A DNA stretch of 33,345 bases from Micromonospora chalcea. GTDB taxonomy: Bacteria; Actinomycetota; Actinomycetes; Mycobacteriales; Micromonosporaceae. Below, piece by piece: positions 6,541 to 13,395 of this stretch. Positions within the stretch are counted from its first letter, which is position 1; each line of letters begins with the position of its first letter. Under the pieces are notes generated by a model, which did no database searches, was not told the DNA's origin, and worked only from the letters and a program-made list of their open reading frames with translations. Both the position numbers and the translations under genes were made by a program. The stretch is from positions 1 to 33,345 of the forward strand of contig NZ_MAGP01000158.1 in the NCBI RefSeq assembly GCF_002926165.1. The letters run 5' to 3'.

Positions 6541-7929
6541 ATGTGCGGCCTGATCGCGCTCGCCTTCCTCGTCCCGCTCGGGCTCACCCTCGCCGACCGG
6601 GCCCGGGAGGCGGAACTGGCCGACGCCGCGCGTCGCGCCGCGCTGGTGACCGGGGCCCTGGCGGTGAGCACCGACACCGCTGCTGTCGAGCGGGCGGTGG
6701 CCGCCGCGGCCGGCGACGACCCGGCGCTGCGCCCGGTGGTGCACGGCATCGGGGCGGACGAGTCCGCCGGCCGGGCCGACGCGGCAGCGCTCGCCGACGC
6801 CGCCGCGCAGCGGCGTTCGGTGGTGACCGAGGTGGACGGCGGGGTGCTGCGGCTGGACCCGGTGGTGCTCGGCGAGCGGGTCGCCGTGGTGGAGGTCTTC
6901 GTACCCGACGAGGCGCTCGACGAGGGCGGGGGCCGCTGGCTGCTGCTGCTCGGGATTGCGCTGGCGCTGGTCGGCGCGGCGGTGGTGGTGGTCGACCGGG
7001 TGGCGGCCCGGGCCGTGGACGCCACCGGCGACCTGGTCAAGGCGGCGCTCGCGGTGGGTGACGGCGAGCTGGGGGTACGGGTCGAGCCGACCGGACCGCG
7101 CGAGCTGGCCGAGGCCGGGCACGCGTTCAACCGGATGACGGAACGGCTGGTCGCGTTGCGTGCCGACGAGCACGAGCTGGTCGCCGACCTGTCGCACCGG
7201 CTGCGGACGCCGTTGACCGCGCTGCGGCTGGACGCCGAGGCGCTGGAGTCCGACGACACGAGCATCGGCACGTTCAGTGAGGCGGAGCTGGACCGGCGGC
7301 GTGGCATCCGGCGTATCCGGCAGGCGATCGTCACGCTGGAGGGCGAGGTCGACCAGCTGATCAAGACGACCCGCAAGGCGGTGAGCCAGGAGTCGGCGCC
7401 GGCGTCGTGCGACGTCAGCGAGGTGGTGCGGGACCGGATGGTGTTCTGGTCGGCGCTGGCCGGAGACCAGAACCGCCCGCACCGGGTGGTCGGTGCGCAG
7501 TTGCGCATCCCGGCGCCGGTGCCGCGCGCCGAGCTGGCCGCCGCGCTGGACGCGGTGATCGGCAACGTGTTCCGGTACACGCCGCAGGGCACCGCGTTCG
7601 AGGTGGCGGTGAGCCGCCGGGACGGCTGGGTGGAGACCCGGATCGCCGACGCCGGGCCGGGCATCCCGAACCCGGACCGGGCGCTGCGCCGGGGCGAGAG
7701 CGACCAGGGCTCCACCGGGCTCGGGCTGGACATCGCCAAGCGGGTCGCGTTGCAGGCCAACGGTTCGGTGAGCATCGACCGGGCCCGGCTGGGCGGGGCC
7801 AGCGTGGTCATGTTGCTGGCCGACCCGGACGCGGCGCCCCGGCCGGTGAACCGGTTCGGGCTGGTCGGACGGATGGCCCGGGACGCCCGCGAGCCGCGTG
7901 CCGGGCGGCGCTGGCCGCGTCCGCGCTGA
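6541..7929 (+). CDS. HAMP-containing sensor histidine kinase
   Basis: The kinase partner of the preceding regulator. It has an N-terminal transmembrane helix (GLIALAFLVPLGLTL), an extracytoplasmic sensor of about 110 residues, a second helix (LLLLGIALALVGAAVVVV) followed by HAMP, then the H-box DLSHRLRTPLTALRLD with the phosphorylated histidine. The ATPase domain has an N-box-like AVIGNVFRYTPQG, DAGPGIPNP and the G2 box GSTGLGLDIAKR. The start is uncertain. The ATG at 6541 is given (462 residues), but it clips the first helix. A CTG at 6508, overlapping the regulator's stop, would give a natural MRLTLAGL start. The ATG at 6367 has a perfect GGAGG before it, but lies deep inside the regulator gene. 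Confidence 0.92.
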   Translation: MCGLIALAFLVPLGLTLADRAREAELADAARRAALVTGALAVSTDTAAVERAVAAAAGDDPALRPVVHGIGADESAGRADAAALADAAAQRRSVVTEVDGGVLRLDPVVLGERVAVVEVFVPDEALDEGGGRWLLLLGIALALVGAAVVVVDRVAARAVDATGDLVKAALAVGDGELGVRVEPTGPRELAEAGHAFNRMTERLVALRADEHELVADLSHRLRTPLTALRLDAEALESDDTSIGTFSEAELDRRRGIRRIRQAIVTLEGEVDQLIKTTRKAVSQESAPASCDVSEVVRDRMVFWSALAGDQNRPHRVVGAQLRIPAPVPRAELAAALDAVIGNVFRYTPQGTAFEVAVSRRDGWVETRIADAGPGIPNPDRALRRGESDQGSTGLGLDIAKRVALQANGSVSIDRARLGGASVVMLLADPDAAPRPVNRFGLVGRMARDAREPRAGRRWPRPR

Positions 7930-7960
7930 CGCCTTGACTGTGGGCCGGCGCAAGTTCTCC

Positions 7961-7975
7961 TTAAAGGTGGTTTAA
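7961..7975. promoter_or_regulatory. Candidate OmpR-type direct-repeat site
   Basis: Two TTAA cores at 7961-7964 and 7972-7975 are 11 bases apart, one helical turn. They sit in the AT-rich island CTTAAAGGTGGTTTAACG just after the histidine kinase and before the small membrane protein gene at 8155. OmpR-family dimers bind such head-to-tail half sites, so autologous regulation by the adjacent pair is plausible but unproven. Confidence 0.35.
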
Positions 7976-8154
7976 CGACGGCCGGGAAACCGCCGTGAAC
8001 TGCCAGGATTACCGACAGAACCCATCAGTTCCGTCGGCCGGGACGCCCCGTAACACCTTTCGGCCGACGGATCGGTGCGCGCGGCGGGAGTTCGGTCCCC
8101 CCACACCTCGCTCCCGTCGCGCGCTCTCCCGTCGTTCCGGGCGAGGTGACCGTC

Positions 8155-8430
8155 ATGACGCCGACCGTCGGCCGTCTGCTCCGCTGGGCCGCCGTGATCG
8201 GCCTGGGCATCGCCCTCACGCTCGCCTTCTGGCAGGACCCGGTGCTCGCCCACGGCCCGGTCCGGCCGGCGGCTGTCGCGTCAGGTCCGGCCGCCGCGCT
8301 GTCCGCGCTGGCCCTGGCCGGGGTGATGCTGACCGCGCGGCGCCGGCCGCCCCGGGGTTCCCGGCGGCCGACGCCGGTACGGCCGCTCAGCGTGCCGCGC
8401 TCACCCGGTACGCGTCGATCTCGGCGCTGA
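8155..8430 (+). CDS. Small membrane or exported protein, function unknown
   Basis: A 91-residue product I do not recognise. A charged N-terminus is followed by a hydrophobic helix (about residues 8-25), a short polar segment containing LAHGPVRP, a second hydrophobic segment (about 38-58) and an Arg/Pro-rich tail. The ATG at 8155 is preceded by GCGAGGTG with good spacing; a GTG at 8146 is an alternative. The last 44 bases overlap the 3' end of the convergent adenosine deaminase gene, so the tail may be an extension past the true functional end. The candidate direct-repeat site and an intergenic stretch of 225 bases lie upstream. Confidence 0.5.
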   Translation: MTPTVGRLLRWAAVIGLGIALTLAFWQDPVLAHGPVRPAAVASGPAAALSALALAGVMLTARRRPPRGSRRPTPVRPLSVPRSPGTRRSRR

Positions 8431-9412
8431 TCCGGGCCTGCTCGGCCGGGGGCAGGAACGCAGCGGCCACCGCGTCGCGGGCCAGCGCGGCGACGCCGTC
8501 CGGGCCGAGTCGCAGCAGCCGGGCGGCCACCGCGTACTCGTCGTTGAGCGTGGTGCCGAACATCGGCGGGTCGTCGGAGTTGATGCTGACCGGCACGCCG
8601 GCCTCGACGATCCGGGGCAGCGGGTGCGCGTCGATGCTCGGCACGGCCCGGGTCCGCACGTTGGAGGTCGGGGAGATCTCCAGCGGGATCCGCCGCTCGG
8701 CCAGGTAGGTGAGCAGCGCCGGGTCCTGCACGGCGGAGATGCCGTGGCCGATCCGCTCGGCGCCCAGTTCGCGCAGCGCGTCCCAGATCGTCTCCGGGCC
8801 GGTGGTCTCGCCGGCGTGCGGCACCGAGCGCAGCCCGGCCGCCCGCGCCTGGTCGAAGTACGGCTTGAACTGCGGCCGGGGCACGCCGATCTCGGGGCCG
8901 CCGAGGCCGAAGCTGATCAGCCCGTCGGGTCGTTCGTCGAGCGCGATCCGCAGCGTCTGCTCGGCGGCGGGCAGGCCGGCCTCGCCGGGGATGTCGAAGC
9001 ACCAGCGCAGCGCGATGCCGAAGTCGGCCTCGGCGCGTTTGCGGGCGTCCTCGATGGCCTCGCAGAACGCCGGCGCCGGGATGCCCCGGTTCACGTGCGA
9101 GTACGGCGTGACGGTCAGCTCGGCGTACCGGACCTGCTGGCGGGCCAGTTCCCGGGCGACCTCGTGGGTGAGCAGCCAGACGTCGTCGGCGTCGCGGATG
9201 AGGTCCACCACGCTGAGGTAGACCTCGATGAAGTGGGCGAAGTCGCGGAACGCGAAGTAGTCGGCGAGCGCCTCCGGGTCGGCCGGCACCGGGCTGCGCC
9301 CCTCGTGCCGGGCGGCCAGCTCGGCGACGATCCGGGGCGAGGCGGAGCCGACGTGGTGCACGTGCAGCTCCACCTTTGGTAGTCCGGCGATGAAGGTGGG
9401 CAGGTCGGTCAC
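8387..9412 (-). CDS. add: Adenosine deaminase
   Basis: The 341-residue zinc enzyme converts adenosine (and deoxyadenosine) to inosine in purine salvage. Metal and catalytic motifs are present: LHVH near the N-terminus, SVPHAGETTGP (catalytic His/Glu), ERIGHG, and NSDDPPMFGT with the zinc-binding aspartate. The residues after the first motif read LHVHHVGSAS rather than the common LHVHLDGS, a variant I associate with an actinobacterial subgroup; substrate preference could differ (an aminodeoxyfutalosine deaminase is the alternative). The GTG at 9412 has AGAGGAGA upstream and overlaps the stop of the methyltransferase gene as GTGA, so translation is coupled. Confidence 0.88.
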   Translation of the reverse strand: MTDLPTFIAGLPKVELHVHHVGSASPRIVAELAARHEGRSPVPADPEALADYFAFRDFAHFIEVYLSVVDLIRDADDVWLLTHEVARELARQQVRYAELTVTPYSHVNRGIPAPAFCEAIEDARKRAEADFGIALRWCFDIPGEAGLPAAEQTLRIALDERPDGLISFGLGGPEIGVPRPQFKPYFDQARAAGLRSVPHAGETTGPETIWDALRELGAERIGHGISAVQDPALLTYLAERRIPLEISPTSNVRTRAVPSIDAHPLPRIVEAGVPVSINSDDPPMFGTTLNDEYAVAARLLRLGPDGVAALARDAVAAAFLPPAEQARISAEIDAYRVSAAR

Positions 9413-10200
9413 GAGTTCTCCTCTGCGCGGGCGCCGGTGCGGGCCACCATGAAGATCCGGCGGAACGGGAAGTACACCTGACCCTGCCGCACCGGGTACG
9501 CCTGCGCGAGCCGTACCCCCAGCTCGGCGCGGAAGGCGGCCCAGCCGGCGGCGTCCAGCGCGGCGCGGACCGGGCGCAGCGCCGTGCCCTCCATCCAGGC
9601 CAGCACCGGGTGGTCGGCGCCGGTGGCGGGCAGCAGATGCACGTACGTAGTCTCCCAGGCGTCGACCGCGCAGCCCGCGCCGGTCAGCAGCGTGGCGTAG
9701 CCGACGGGTTCGTCGACCGGCGCCTCGCGCAGCTTGCCGGCGAGCGCGTCGCGCCACGGTTCCCGCGCGGCGACGGAGCGCAGCAGCCGGTGCGACGGCG
9801 CGTCGAAGTTGCCCGGCACCTGGAACGCCATCCAGGCGCCCGCCGGCAGTGCGTGCGCCCAGCGGCGGAGCAGGTCGCGGTGCTCCGGCACCCACTGGAG
9901 CACGGCGTTGCCGACCAGCACGTCGACGTCGGGCTCGGGCCGCCAGTCGCGGACGTCGCCGACGGCGTAGCCGACCGGTCCGCTCTCGGCGCTCGCCCGG
10001 GCGATCATCTCCGGGGAGGAGTCGAGGCCGGTGACGCGACTGCCGGGCCAGCGGCCGGCGAGCGTGGCGGTGAGCGTGCCGGGGCCGCAGCCGAGGTCGA
10101 CCACGGCACGCGGGTACTCGGCGCCGACCCGGGCCAGCAGGTCGTGGAACGGCCGGGAGCGCTCGTCGCCGTAGCGCAGGTAGGTGCGCGGATCCCACAT
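9409..10200 (-). CDS. tam: Trans-aconitate 2-methyltransferase-like protein
   Basis: A 263-residue SAM-dependent methyltransferase with the Rossmann motif I VVDLGCGPGTLTATL, motif II VTGLDSSPEMIA and the family-typical NAVLQWVPEH. Length and the N-terminal MWDPRTYLRYGDERSRPF match the Tam family, which methylates trans-aconitate and relieves inhibition of aconitase. The start is the ATG at 10200. It is the first gene of a two-gene unit with adenosine deaminase. A CCGTACG inverted repeat lies 14 bases upstream, a good place for an operator. The metabolic link between the two genes is not obvious. Confidence 0.82.
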   Translation of the reverse strand: MWDPRTYLRYGDERSRPFHDLLARVGAEYPRAVVDLGCGPGTLTATLAGRWPGSRVTGLDSSPEMIARASAESGPVGYAVGDVRDWRPEPDVDVLVGNAVLQWVPEHRDLLRRWAHALPAGAWMAFQVPGNFDAPSHRLLRSVAAREPWRDALAGKLREAPVDEPVGYATLLTGAGCAVDAWETTYVHLLPATGADHPVLAWMEGTALRPVRAALDAAGWAAFRAELGVRLAQAYPVRQGQVYFPFRRIFMVARTGARAEENS

Positions 10201-10213
10201 GACAGCCTCCAAA

Positions 10214-10242
10214 CCGTACGTACGTCTTGTTAGACCGTACGG
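10214..10242. promoter_or_regulatory. Inverted repeat between divergent genes
   Basis: CCGTACG at 10214-10220 is inverted at 10236-10242 with 15 bases between, which contain a second dyad (GTCT...AGAC at 10224-10227 and 10232-10235). The site lies between the divergent methyltransferase and aldo/keto reductase genes and is a candidate operator for one or both. No regulator is encoded next to it. Confidence 0.4.
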
Positions 10243-10271
10243 CCCGCCGCGCGCCACGGCAAGCGGCTCAC

Positions 10272-10277
10272 TAGGCT
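10272..10277 (+). promoter_or_regulatory. Leaderless -10 box for aldo/keto reductase
   Basis: TAGGCT is followed by seven bases and the GTG start at 10285; no Shine-Dalgarno sequence is present. Confidence 0.5.
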
Positions 10278-10284
10278 CGGCCGG

Positions 10285-11268
10285 GTGGAACAGCGCAGCT
10301 TCGACCGGCTCGGCCGGCACGTCGGCATCATCGGACTCGGCGCGTGGCAGCTCGGCGCGGACTGGGGCGAGGTCAGCGAGGACGCGGCGCTCGCCGTGCT
10401 CGCCGCGGCCGTCGACGCGGGCGTCACCTTCCTGGACACCGCCGACGTGTACGGCGACGGCCGCAGCGAGGCGCTGATCGGCCGGTTCCTGCGCTCCCGC
10501 CCCGGGCACGGGCTCACCGTGGCCACCAAGATGGGCCGCCGGGTGGAGCAGACGCCGGAGGCGTACACACTCGACAACTTCCGGGCCTGGACCGACAGAT
10601 CCCGCGCCAACCTCGGCGTCGACACGCTCGACCTGGTGCAGCTGCACTGCCCGCCCACCGCCGTCTTCGCCGACGACCGGGTCTTCGACGCCCTCGACAC
10701 GCTCGTCGCCGAGGGGCGCGTGGCCGGGTACGGCGTCAGCGTGGAGACCTGCGACCAGGCGCTCACCGCCATCGCCCGGCCCGGGGTGGCGAGCGTGCAG
10801 ATCATCCTCAACGCGGTCCGGCACAAGCCGCTGGAGCAGGTGCTGCCCGCCGCCGCTGCCGCCGGGGTCGGGATCATCGCCCGGGTGCCGCTGGCCAGCG
10901 GCCTGCTCTCCGGCCGCTACGACGAGAACACCACGTTCCCGGCGGACGACCACCGCACGTTCAACCGGCACGGTGAGTCGTTCGACGTCGGCGAGACGTT
11001 CTCCGGCGTCGACTACGACCTGGGCCTGGCCGCGGTGCGCCGGCTCGCCCCGCTGGTCGGCGACGACCGCACGATGGCGCAGTTCGCGCTGCGCTGGATC
11101 CTCGACCAGCCGGGCGTGACGGTGGTGATCCCCGGCGCCCGCTCCCCCGAGCAGGCGCGGCGCAACGCGGAGGCAGCCGGCCAGCCGGCACTGACCGACG
11201 TGGAGCTGGCCGCGGTGCGGGCCGCCTACGACGAGCTGATCCGCCCGCAGGTGCACGACCGGTGGTGA
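10285..11268 (+). CDS. Aldo/keto reductase
   Basis: A 327-residue NADPH-dependent oxidoreductase of the aldo/keto reductase superfamily. The catalytic tetrad is visible: D51 and Y56 in LDTADVY, K82 in ATKMG and H121 in QLHC. The C-terminal cofactor loop VVIPGARSPEQARRNAEAA is also typical. The length and the GLGAWQLGADWG start match the AKR families of actinomycetes that reduce sugars or small aldehydes; the substrate cannot be told. The GTG start is supported by the N-terminal strand and by a -10 box at leaderless spacing. It is divergent from the methyltransferase gene. Confidence 0.92.
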   Translation: MEQRSFDRLGRHVGIIGLGAWQLGADWGEVSEDAALAVLAAAVDAGVTFLDTADVYGDGRSEALIGRFLRSRPGHGLTVATKMGRRVEQTPEAYTLDNFRAWTDRSRANLGVDTLDLVQLHCPPTAVFADDRVFDALDTLVAEGRVAGYGVSVETCDQALTAIARPGVASVQIILNAVRHKPLEQVLPAAAAAGVGIIARVPLASGLLSGRYDENTTFPADDHRTFNRHGESFDVGETFSGVDYDLGLAAVRRLAPLVGDDRTMAQFALRWILDQPGVTVVIPGARSPEQARRNAEAAGQPALTDVELAAVRAAYDELIRPQVHDRW

Positions 11269-11350
11269 GCCGGCCGGTCGGCGCGGCGTCGCCGGCCGCC
11301 CGCGCCGCCGGGCATGCTGGAGCGGAACTGTCGTCGTCGGAGGGGGAACG

Positions 11351-11539
11351 ATGAGGGGCTGGTTCCGGCTCACAGTGGGGCTGCTCGCCGTGGTGCTGGG
11401 TGCGCTGTGGACGGTGCTCGGGCTCGGGTATGTCGAGGGCAGCGCGCTGAGCGACGAGCGGCTCTGGGCGTACGTGGGCGCGGTGCTGATCCTGATCGGA
11501 CTCGTCGGGCTGTGGTGGGGCATGCGTGCCCGCCGCTGA
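11351..11539 (+). CDS. Small two-helix membrane protein
   Basis: A 62-residue protein of unknown function with two transmembrane helices (about residues 6-26 and 40-58), a short loop containing DERLWAYVG and a positively charged end (MRARR). The ATG at 11351 is preceded by GGAGGGGG at good spacing, a strong ribosome binding site. It lies 82 bases after the aldo/keto reductase on the same strand and is followed by a hairpin terminator. It is probably an integral cytoplasmic membrane protein with both ends inside. Confidence 0.75.
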   Translation: MRGWFRLTVGLLAVVLGALWTVLGLGYVEGSALSDERLWAYVGAVLILIGLVGLWWGMRARR

Positions 11540-11554
11540 GGCGCCGGGCAAGGC

Positions 11555-11588
11555 GAAGCCCCGCCTCCCGTACGGGATGCGGGGCTTC
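11555..11588. terminator. Bidirectional terminator hairpin
   Basis: GAAGCCCCGC (11555-11564) pairs perfectly with 11579-11588. The loop itself contains the self-complementary CCCGTACGGG (11567-11576). It lies between the convergent small membrane protein and cold-shock genes. Confidence 0.85.
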
Positions 11589-11620
11589 CGGCACCGGCCG
11601 GCGCGGCCGGTGCGGTCAGC

Positions 11621-11824
11621 TCAGATGGGGCGGACCTGTTCGGCCTGCGGACCCTTCTGACCCTGGGCGATCTCGAACTCCACCCGCTGGTTCTCCTCCA
11701 GCGTGCGGTAGCCGCTGGTCTGGATGGCCGAGAAGTGGACGAACACGTCAGCACCCCCGCCGTCGACGGTGATGAAGCCGAAGCCCTTGTCAGCGTTGAA
11801 CCACTTCACGGTTCCCTGCGCCAT
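11621..11824 (-). CDS. Cold-shock-domain protein
   Basis: A 67-residue CspA-family RNA/DNA-binding protein. It has the RNP1-like motif KGFGFITV and the RNP2-like motif VFVHFSAI on the usual five-strand barrel, beginning GTVKWFNADKGFGF. Such proteins bind single-stranded nucleic acids and act as RNA chaperones in the cytosol. The ATG at 11824 has a perfect AAGGAG ribosome binding site. The intergenic region upstream is long, so a structured leader, common in this family, is possible. High basal expression is expected from the strong ribosome binding site (inference). Confidence 0.95.
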   Translation of the reverse strand: MAQGTVKWFNADKGFGFITVDGGGADVFVHFSAIQTSGYRTLEENQRVEFEIAQGQKGPQAEQVRPI

Positions 11825-12063
11825 GTGTATCTCCTTCTAAAACTGGCGGCCGAGCACGCCGTGCGGCCGATTGGCCGTTTTCGAGCAGCGGCGCCTGAGG
11901 CGGCCCCCAGTACCGGAGACTTCTCTCAACCCACGCGTCTCTCAACAGCGTGAGACAGCAAACCACGTACGCAAAAACTTCGCACAGCCTAGCGGACGAA
12001 ATTCTCCGACATGTGACCTGAAGGTCGCGCCGACGCCGCTGCGCGGCCCCGCCGGAGCCATGC
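11825..12063 (-). promoter_or_regulatory. Long upstream region of cold-shock gene
   Basis: The 239 bases upstream hold no gene. They contain a ribosome binding site AAGGAG, and a lower-GC stretch (about 11925-12020) where the promoter probably lies. GCACGG/CCGTGC-type and GCGGCCG-type short dyads near 11850-11870 could fold the leader. A cold-responsive leader is possible but not shown by the sequence. Confidence 0.3.
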
Positions 12064-12101
12064 GAAAGGCCCCTTTCCCGCGCTCGGGAAAGGGGCCTTT
12101 C
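12064..12101 (-). terminator. Perfect 17-bp hairpin terminator
   Basis: Arms 12064-12080 and 12085-12101 are perfectly complementary (GAAAGGCCCCTTTCCCG) around the loop CGCT. The hairpin begins 11 bases after the DUF4235 stop codon and ends that operon. Confidence 0.88.
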
Positions 12102-12111
12102 CGGCCTTTCG

Positions 12112-12384
12112 TCAGTCCGGCCAGCGACCGGTCAACCGGCGCACGCCCACCGCTCCACCTCGGTCGACGGCGGCCCGCACCACCGAGAAGATGGCGCCCT
12201 GCAGCGCTGCGGCGGCGAGCACCTCGCCCCAGCGGCGGTCCTCGTCGGTGGCGCTCGGCGCCTCGCCGTCGCCCGCTGTCAACTTCCAGACCTGGCGGAA
12301 GATCACGCCGGCGACGGTACCGGCGGCCAGGCCGAGCAGCACCCCCACCGGTTTGTACGCCGCCTTGCCGATCTTCCCGCTCAC
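12112..12384 (-). CDS. DUF4235 membrane protein
   Basis: A 90-residue actinobacterial DUF4235-type protein. The N-terminus SGKIGKAAYKPVG leads into a glycine-rich helix (VLLGLAAGTVAGVIF), then WKLTAGDGEAPSATDEDRRWGEVLAAAALQGAIFSVVRAAVDRG, with the WGEV/AALQGAIF pattern of the family. Two membrane helices are likely. The GTG at 12384 overlaps the stop of the DUF3618 gene as GTGA. It is the last gene of a three-gene operon whose other members are also small membrane proteins, so the products may act together at the envelope. Function is unknown. Confidence 0.8.
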   Translation of the reverse strand: MSGKIGKAAYKPVGVLLGLAAGTVAGVIFRQVWKLTAGDGEAPSATDEDRRWGEVLAAAALQGAIFSVVRAAVDRGGAVGVRRLTGRWPD

Positions 12385-12722
12385 CTGCGCCTCCCTCGGA
12401 CGATCGCCAGCACCACCACCGTCACCAGGGCCCCGGCCGCGACGGCCGCCCACGGCAACGGGTTGCGCCCGACCGCCTCACCCTTCTCGTACGCCTGCGC
12501 CCGGACCAGCCGGGCCCGCTCCGCCGCCCGCCCGCGCACCCGGGCCGCGGTCAGCGACGCCTGCTCGCGCATCCGCGCCTTCGCCGCCTCGGCGGAGTGC
12601 CGCACCAGCGCCTTCGGGTCGGCCCTGGCCGCGAGCAGCTCCATCGTCTCACCGAGTTCCACCCGGGTCCGGCGGATCTCCTCCCGGAGCGCCGCCACGT
12701 CCCCGGTTCCGTTGCCGGTCAT
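12381..12722 (-). CDS. DUF3618 protein
   Basis: A 113-residue protein. The N-terminal DVAALREEIRRTRVELGETMELLAARADPKA is the DUF3618 signature (paired Arg/Glu helix with R..L..T...L..R.D). An Ala/Arg-rich amphipathic helix follows (about 40-80), then a single C-terminal transmembrane helix (PWAAVAAGALVTVVVLAIV) and a basic end. The domain is predicted to face the cytoplasm as a coiled coil. The ATG at 12722 overlaps the stop of the holin-like gene as ATGA. The operon order holin-like, DUF3618, DUF4235 is common in actinomycetes; the function is unknown. Confidence 0.85.
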   Translation of the reverse strand: MTGNGTGDVAALREEIRRTRVELGETMELLAARADPKALVRHSAEAAKARMREQASLTAARVRGRAAERARLVRAQAYEKGEAVGRNPLPWAAVAAGALVTVVVLAIVRGRRR

Positions 12723-13153
12723 GCCCGTCTCCCGTCCTTCACCGCGGCGGTGACCGTGTCGACGTCCGCCCGCACGCTACGGACGGCCGCCTCGGGCACC
12801 GGCGGGACGGCACGGCTGACCTGCTTCTTGCCCACGAGCGCCAGGATCCCGGCGAGCAGGAACAACGCCACCGGCACGATCAGGGCCGCCAGCCACGCCG
12901 GCATGACCAGCGCCAGCAGCAGGATCACGGTGGCGACCAGGGCGCCGGCGCCGTAGAGCGCCATCACCCCGCCGCCGCCGAACAGACCGATCCCGATCCC
13001 GGCGTGCTTGCCCTTCTGGGTCAGTTCCGCCCGGGCCAGCGCCAGCTCGTCCCGTACCAGACGGGTGACCTGCTCGGTGGCGCGCTGGACCAGTTCCGCG
13101 GTGGACGGCTCGTTCCCGGTCCGGGACGTGCTGCGACTCGCGACGTCAGCCAT
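12719..13153 (-). CDS. Holin-X-like (phage holin superfamily) membrane protein
   Basis: A 144-residue protein of the actinobacterial holin-X/DUF1469-like type. An N-terminal amphipathic segment (ELVQRATEQVTRLVRDELALARAELTQKGK) precedes two long hydrophobic helices (about residues 51-78 and 82-107), then a short cytoplasmic tail. Despite the family name there is no phage gene nearby, so a housekeeping envelope role is more likely than lysis. The ATG at 13153 is preceded by AAAGGAGG, a perfect ribosome binding site, consistent with its being the first gene of the operon. Confidence 0.85.
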   Translation of the reverse strand: MADVASRSTSRTGNEPSTAELVQRATEQVTRLVRDELALARAELTQKGKHAGIGIGLFGGGGVMALYGAGALVATVILLLALVMPAWLAALIVPVALFLLAGILALVGKKQVSRAVPPVPEAAVRSVRADVDTVTAAVKDGRRA

Positions 13154-13216
13154 GCTGTCCTCCTTTCGTCATCACCGCGCTGTATGCCCGGAGTCGCCGC
13201 CCGTCAATCCTGCGCG

Positions 13217-13241
13217 GCGCGGCCGGTCCGCCCGGCCGCGC
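13217..13241 (-). terminator. GC hairpin in the spacer upstream of holin-like gene
   Basis: GCGCGGCCGG (13217-13226) pairs with 13232-13241 around a 5-base loop. It lies between the MscS stop and the holin-like start, both on the minus strand, and may be a second terminator for the MscS transcript. The 242-base spacer holds no gene. Confidence 0.45.
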
Positions 13242-13350
13242 GCCGCCGGAACCCGGCGCCGTGAGCGCCGGATCCGGGGCGTGCGCACCACGTCCCCCGC
13301 AACCGTCCGGCCAAACCCGTCCGGCCGGAAAGCCGCCCGAACGCGGGAAC

Positions 13351-13374
13351 CCCCGGCGCCGTGGGCAGCCGGGG
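13351..13374 (-). terminator. Terminator after MscS-like gene
   Basis: CCCCGGC (13351-13357) pairs with GCCGGGG (13368-13374), with imperfect outward extension, 22 bases past the MscS stop codon. A short GC-rich stem without a U tract. Confidence 0.5.
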
Positions 13375-13395
13375 TCCCCGATCGGGGGTACGGGG

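Noticed and set aside
8387..9412. Aminodeoxyfutalosine deaminase (menaquinone) rather than adenosine deaminase
   Set aside because: No futalosine-pathway gene is nearby and the motifs fit general adenosine deaminase; kept only as an alternative.
12719..13153. Prophage remnant from the holin-like gene
   Set aside because: No other phage-type gene is nearby, and the gene sits in a DUF3618/DUF4235 operon as expected for a chromosomal envelope protein.
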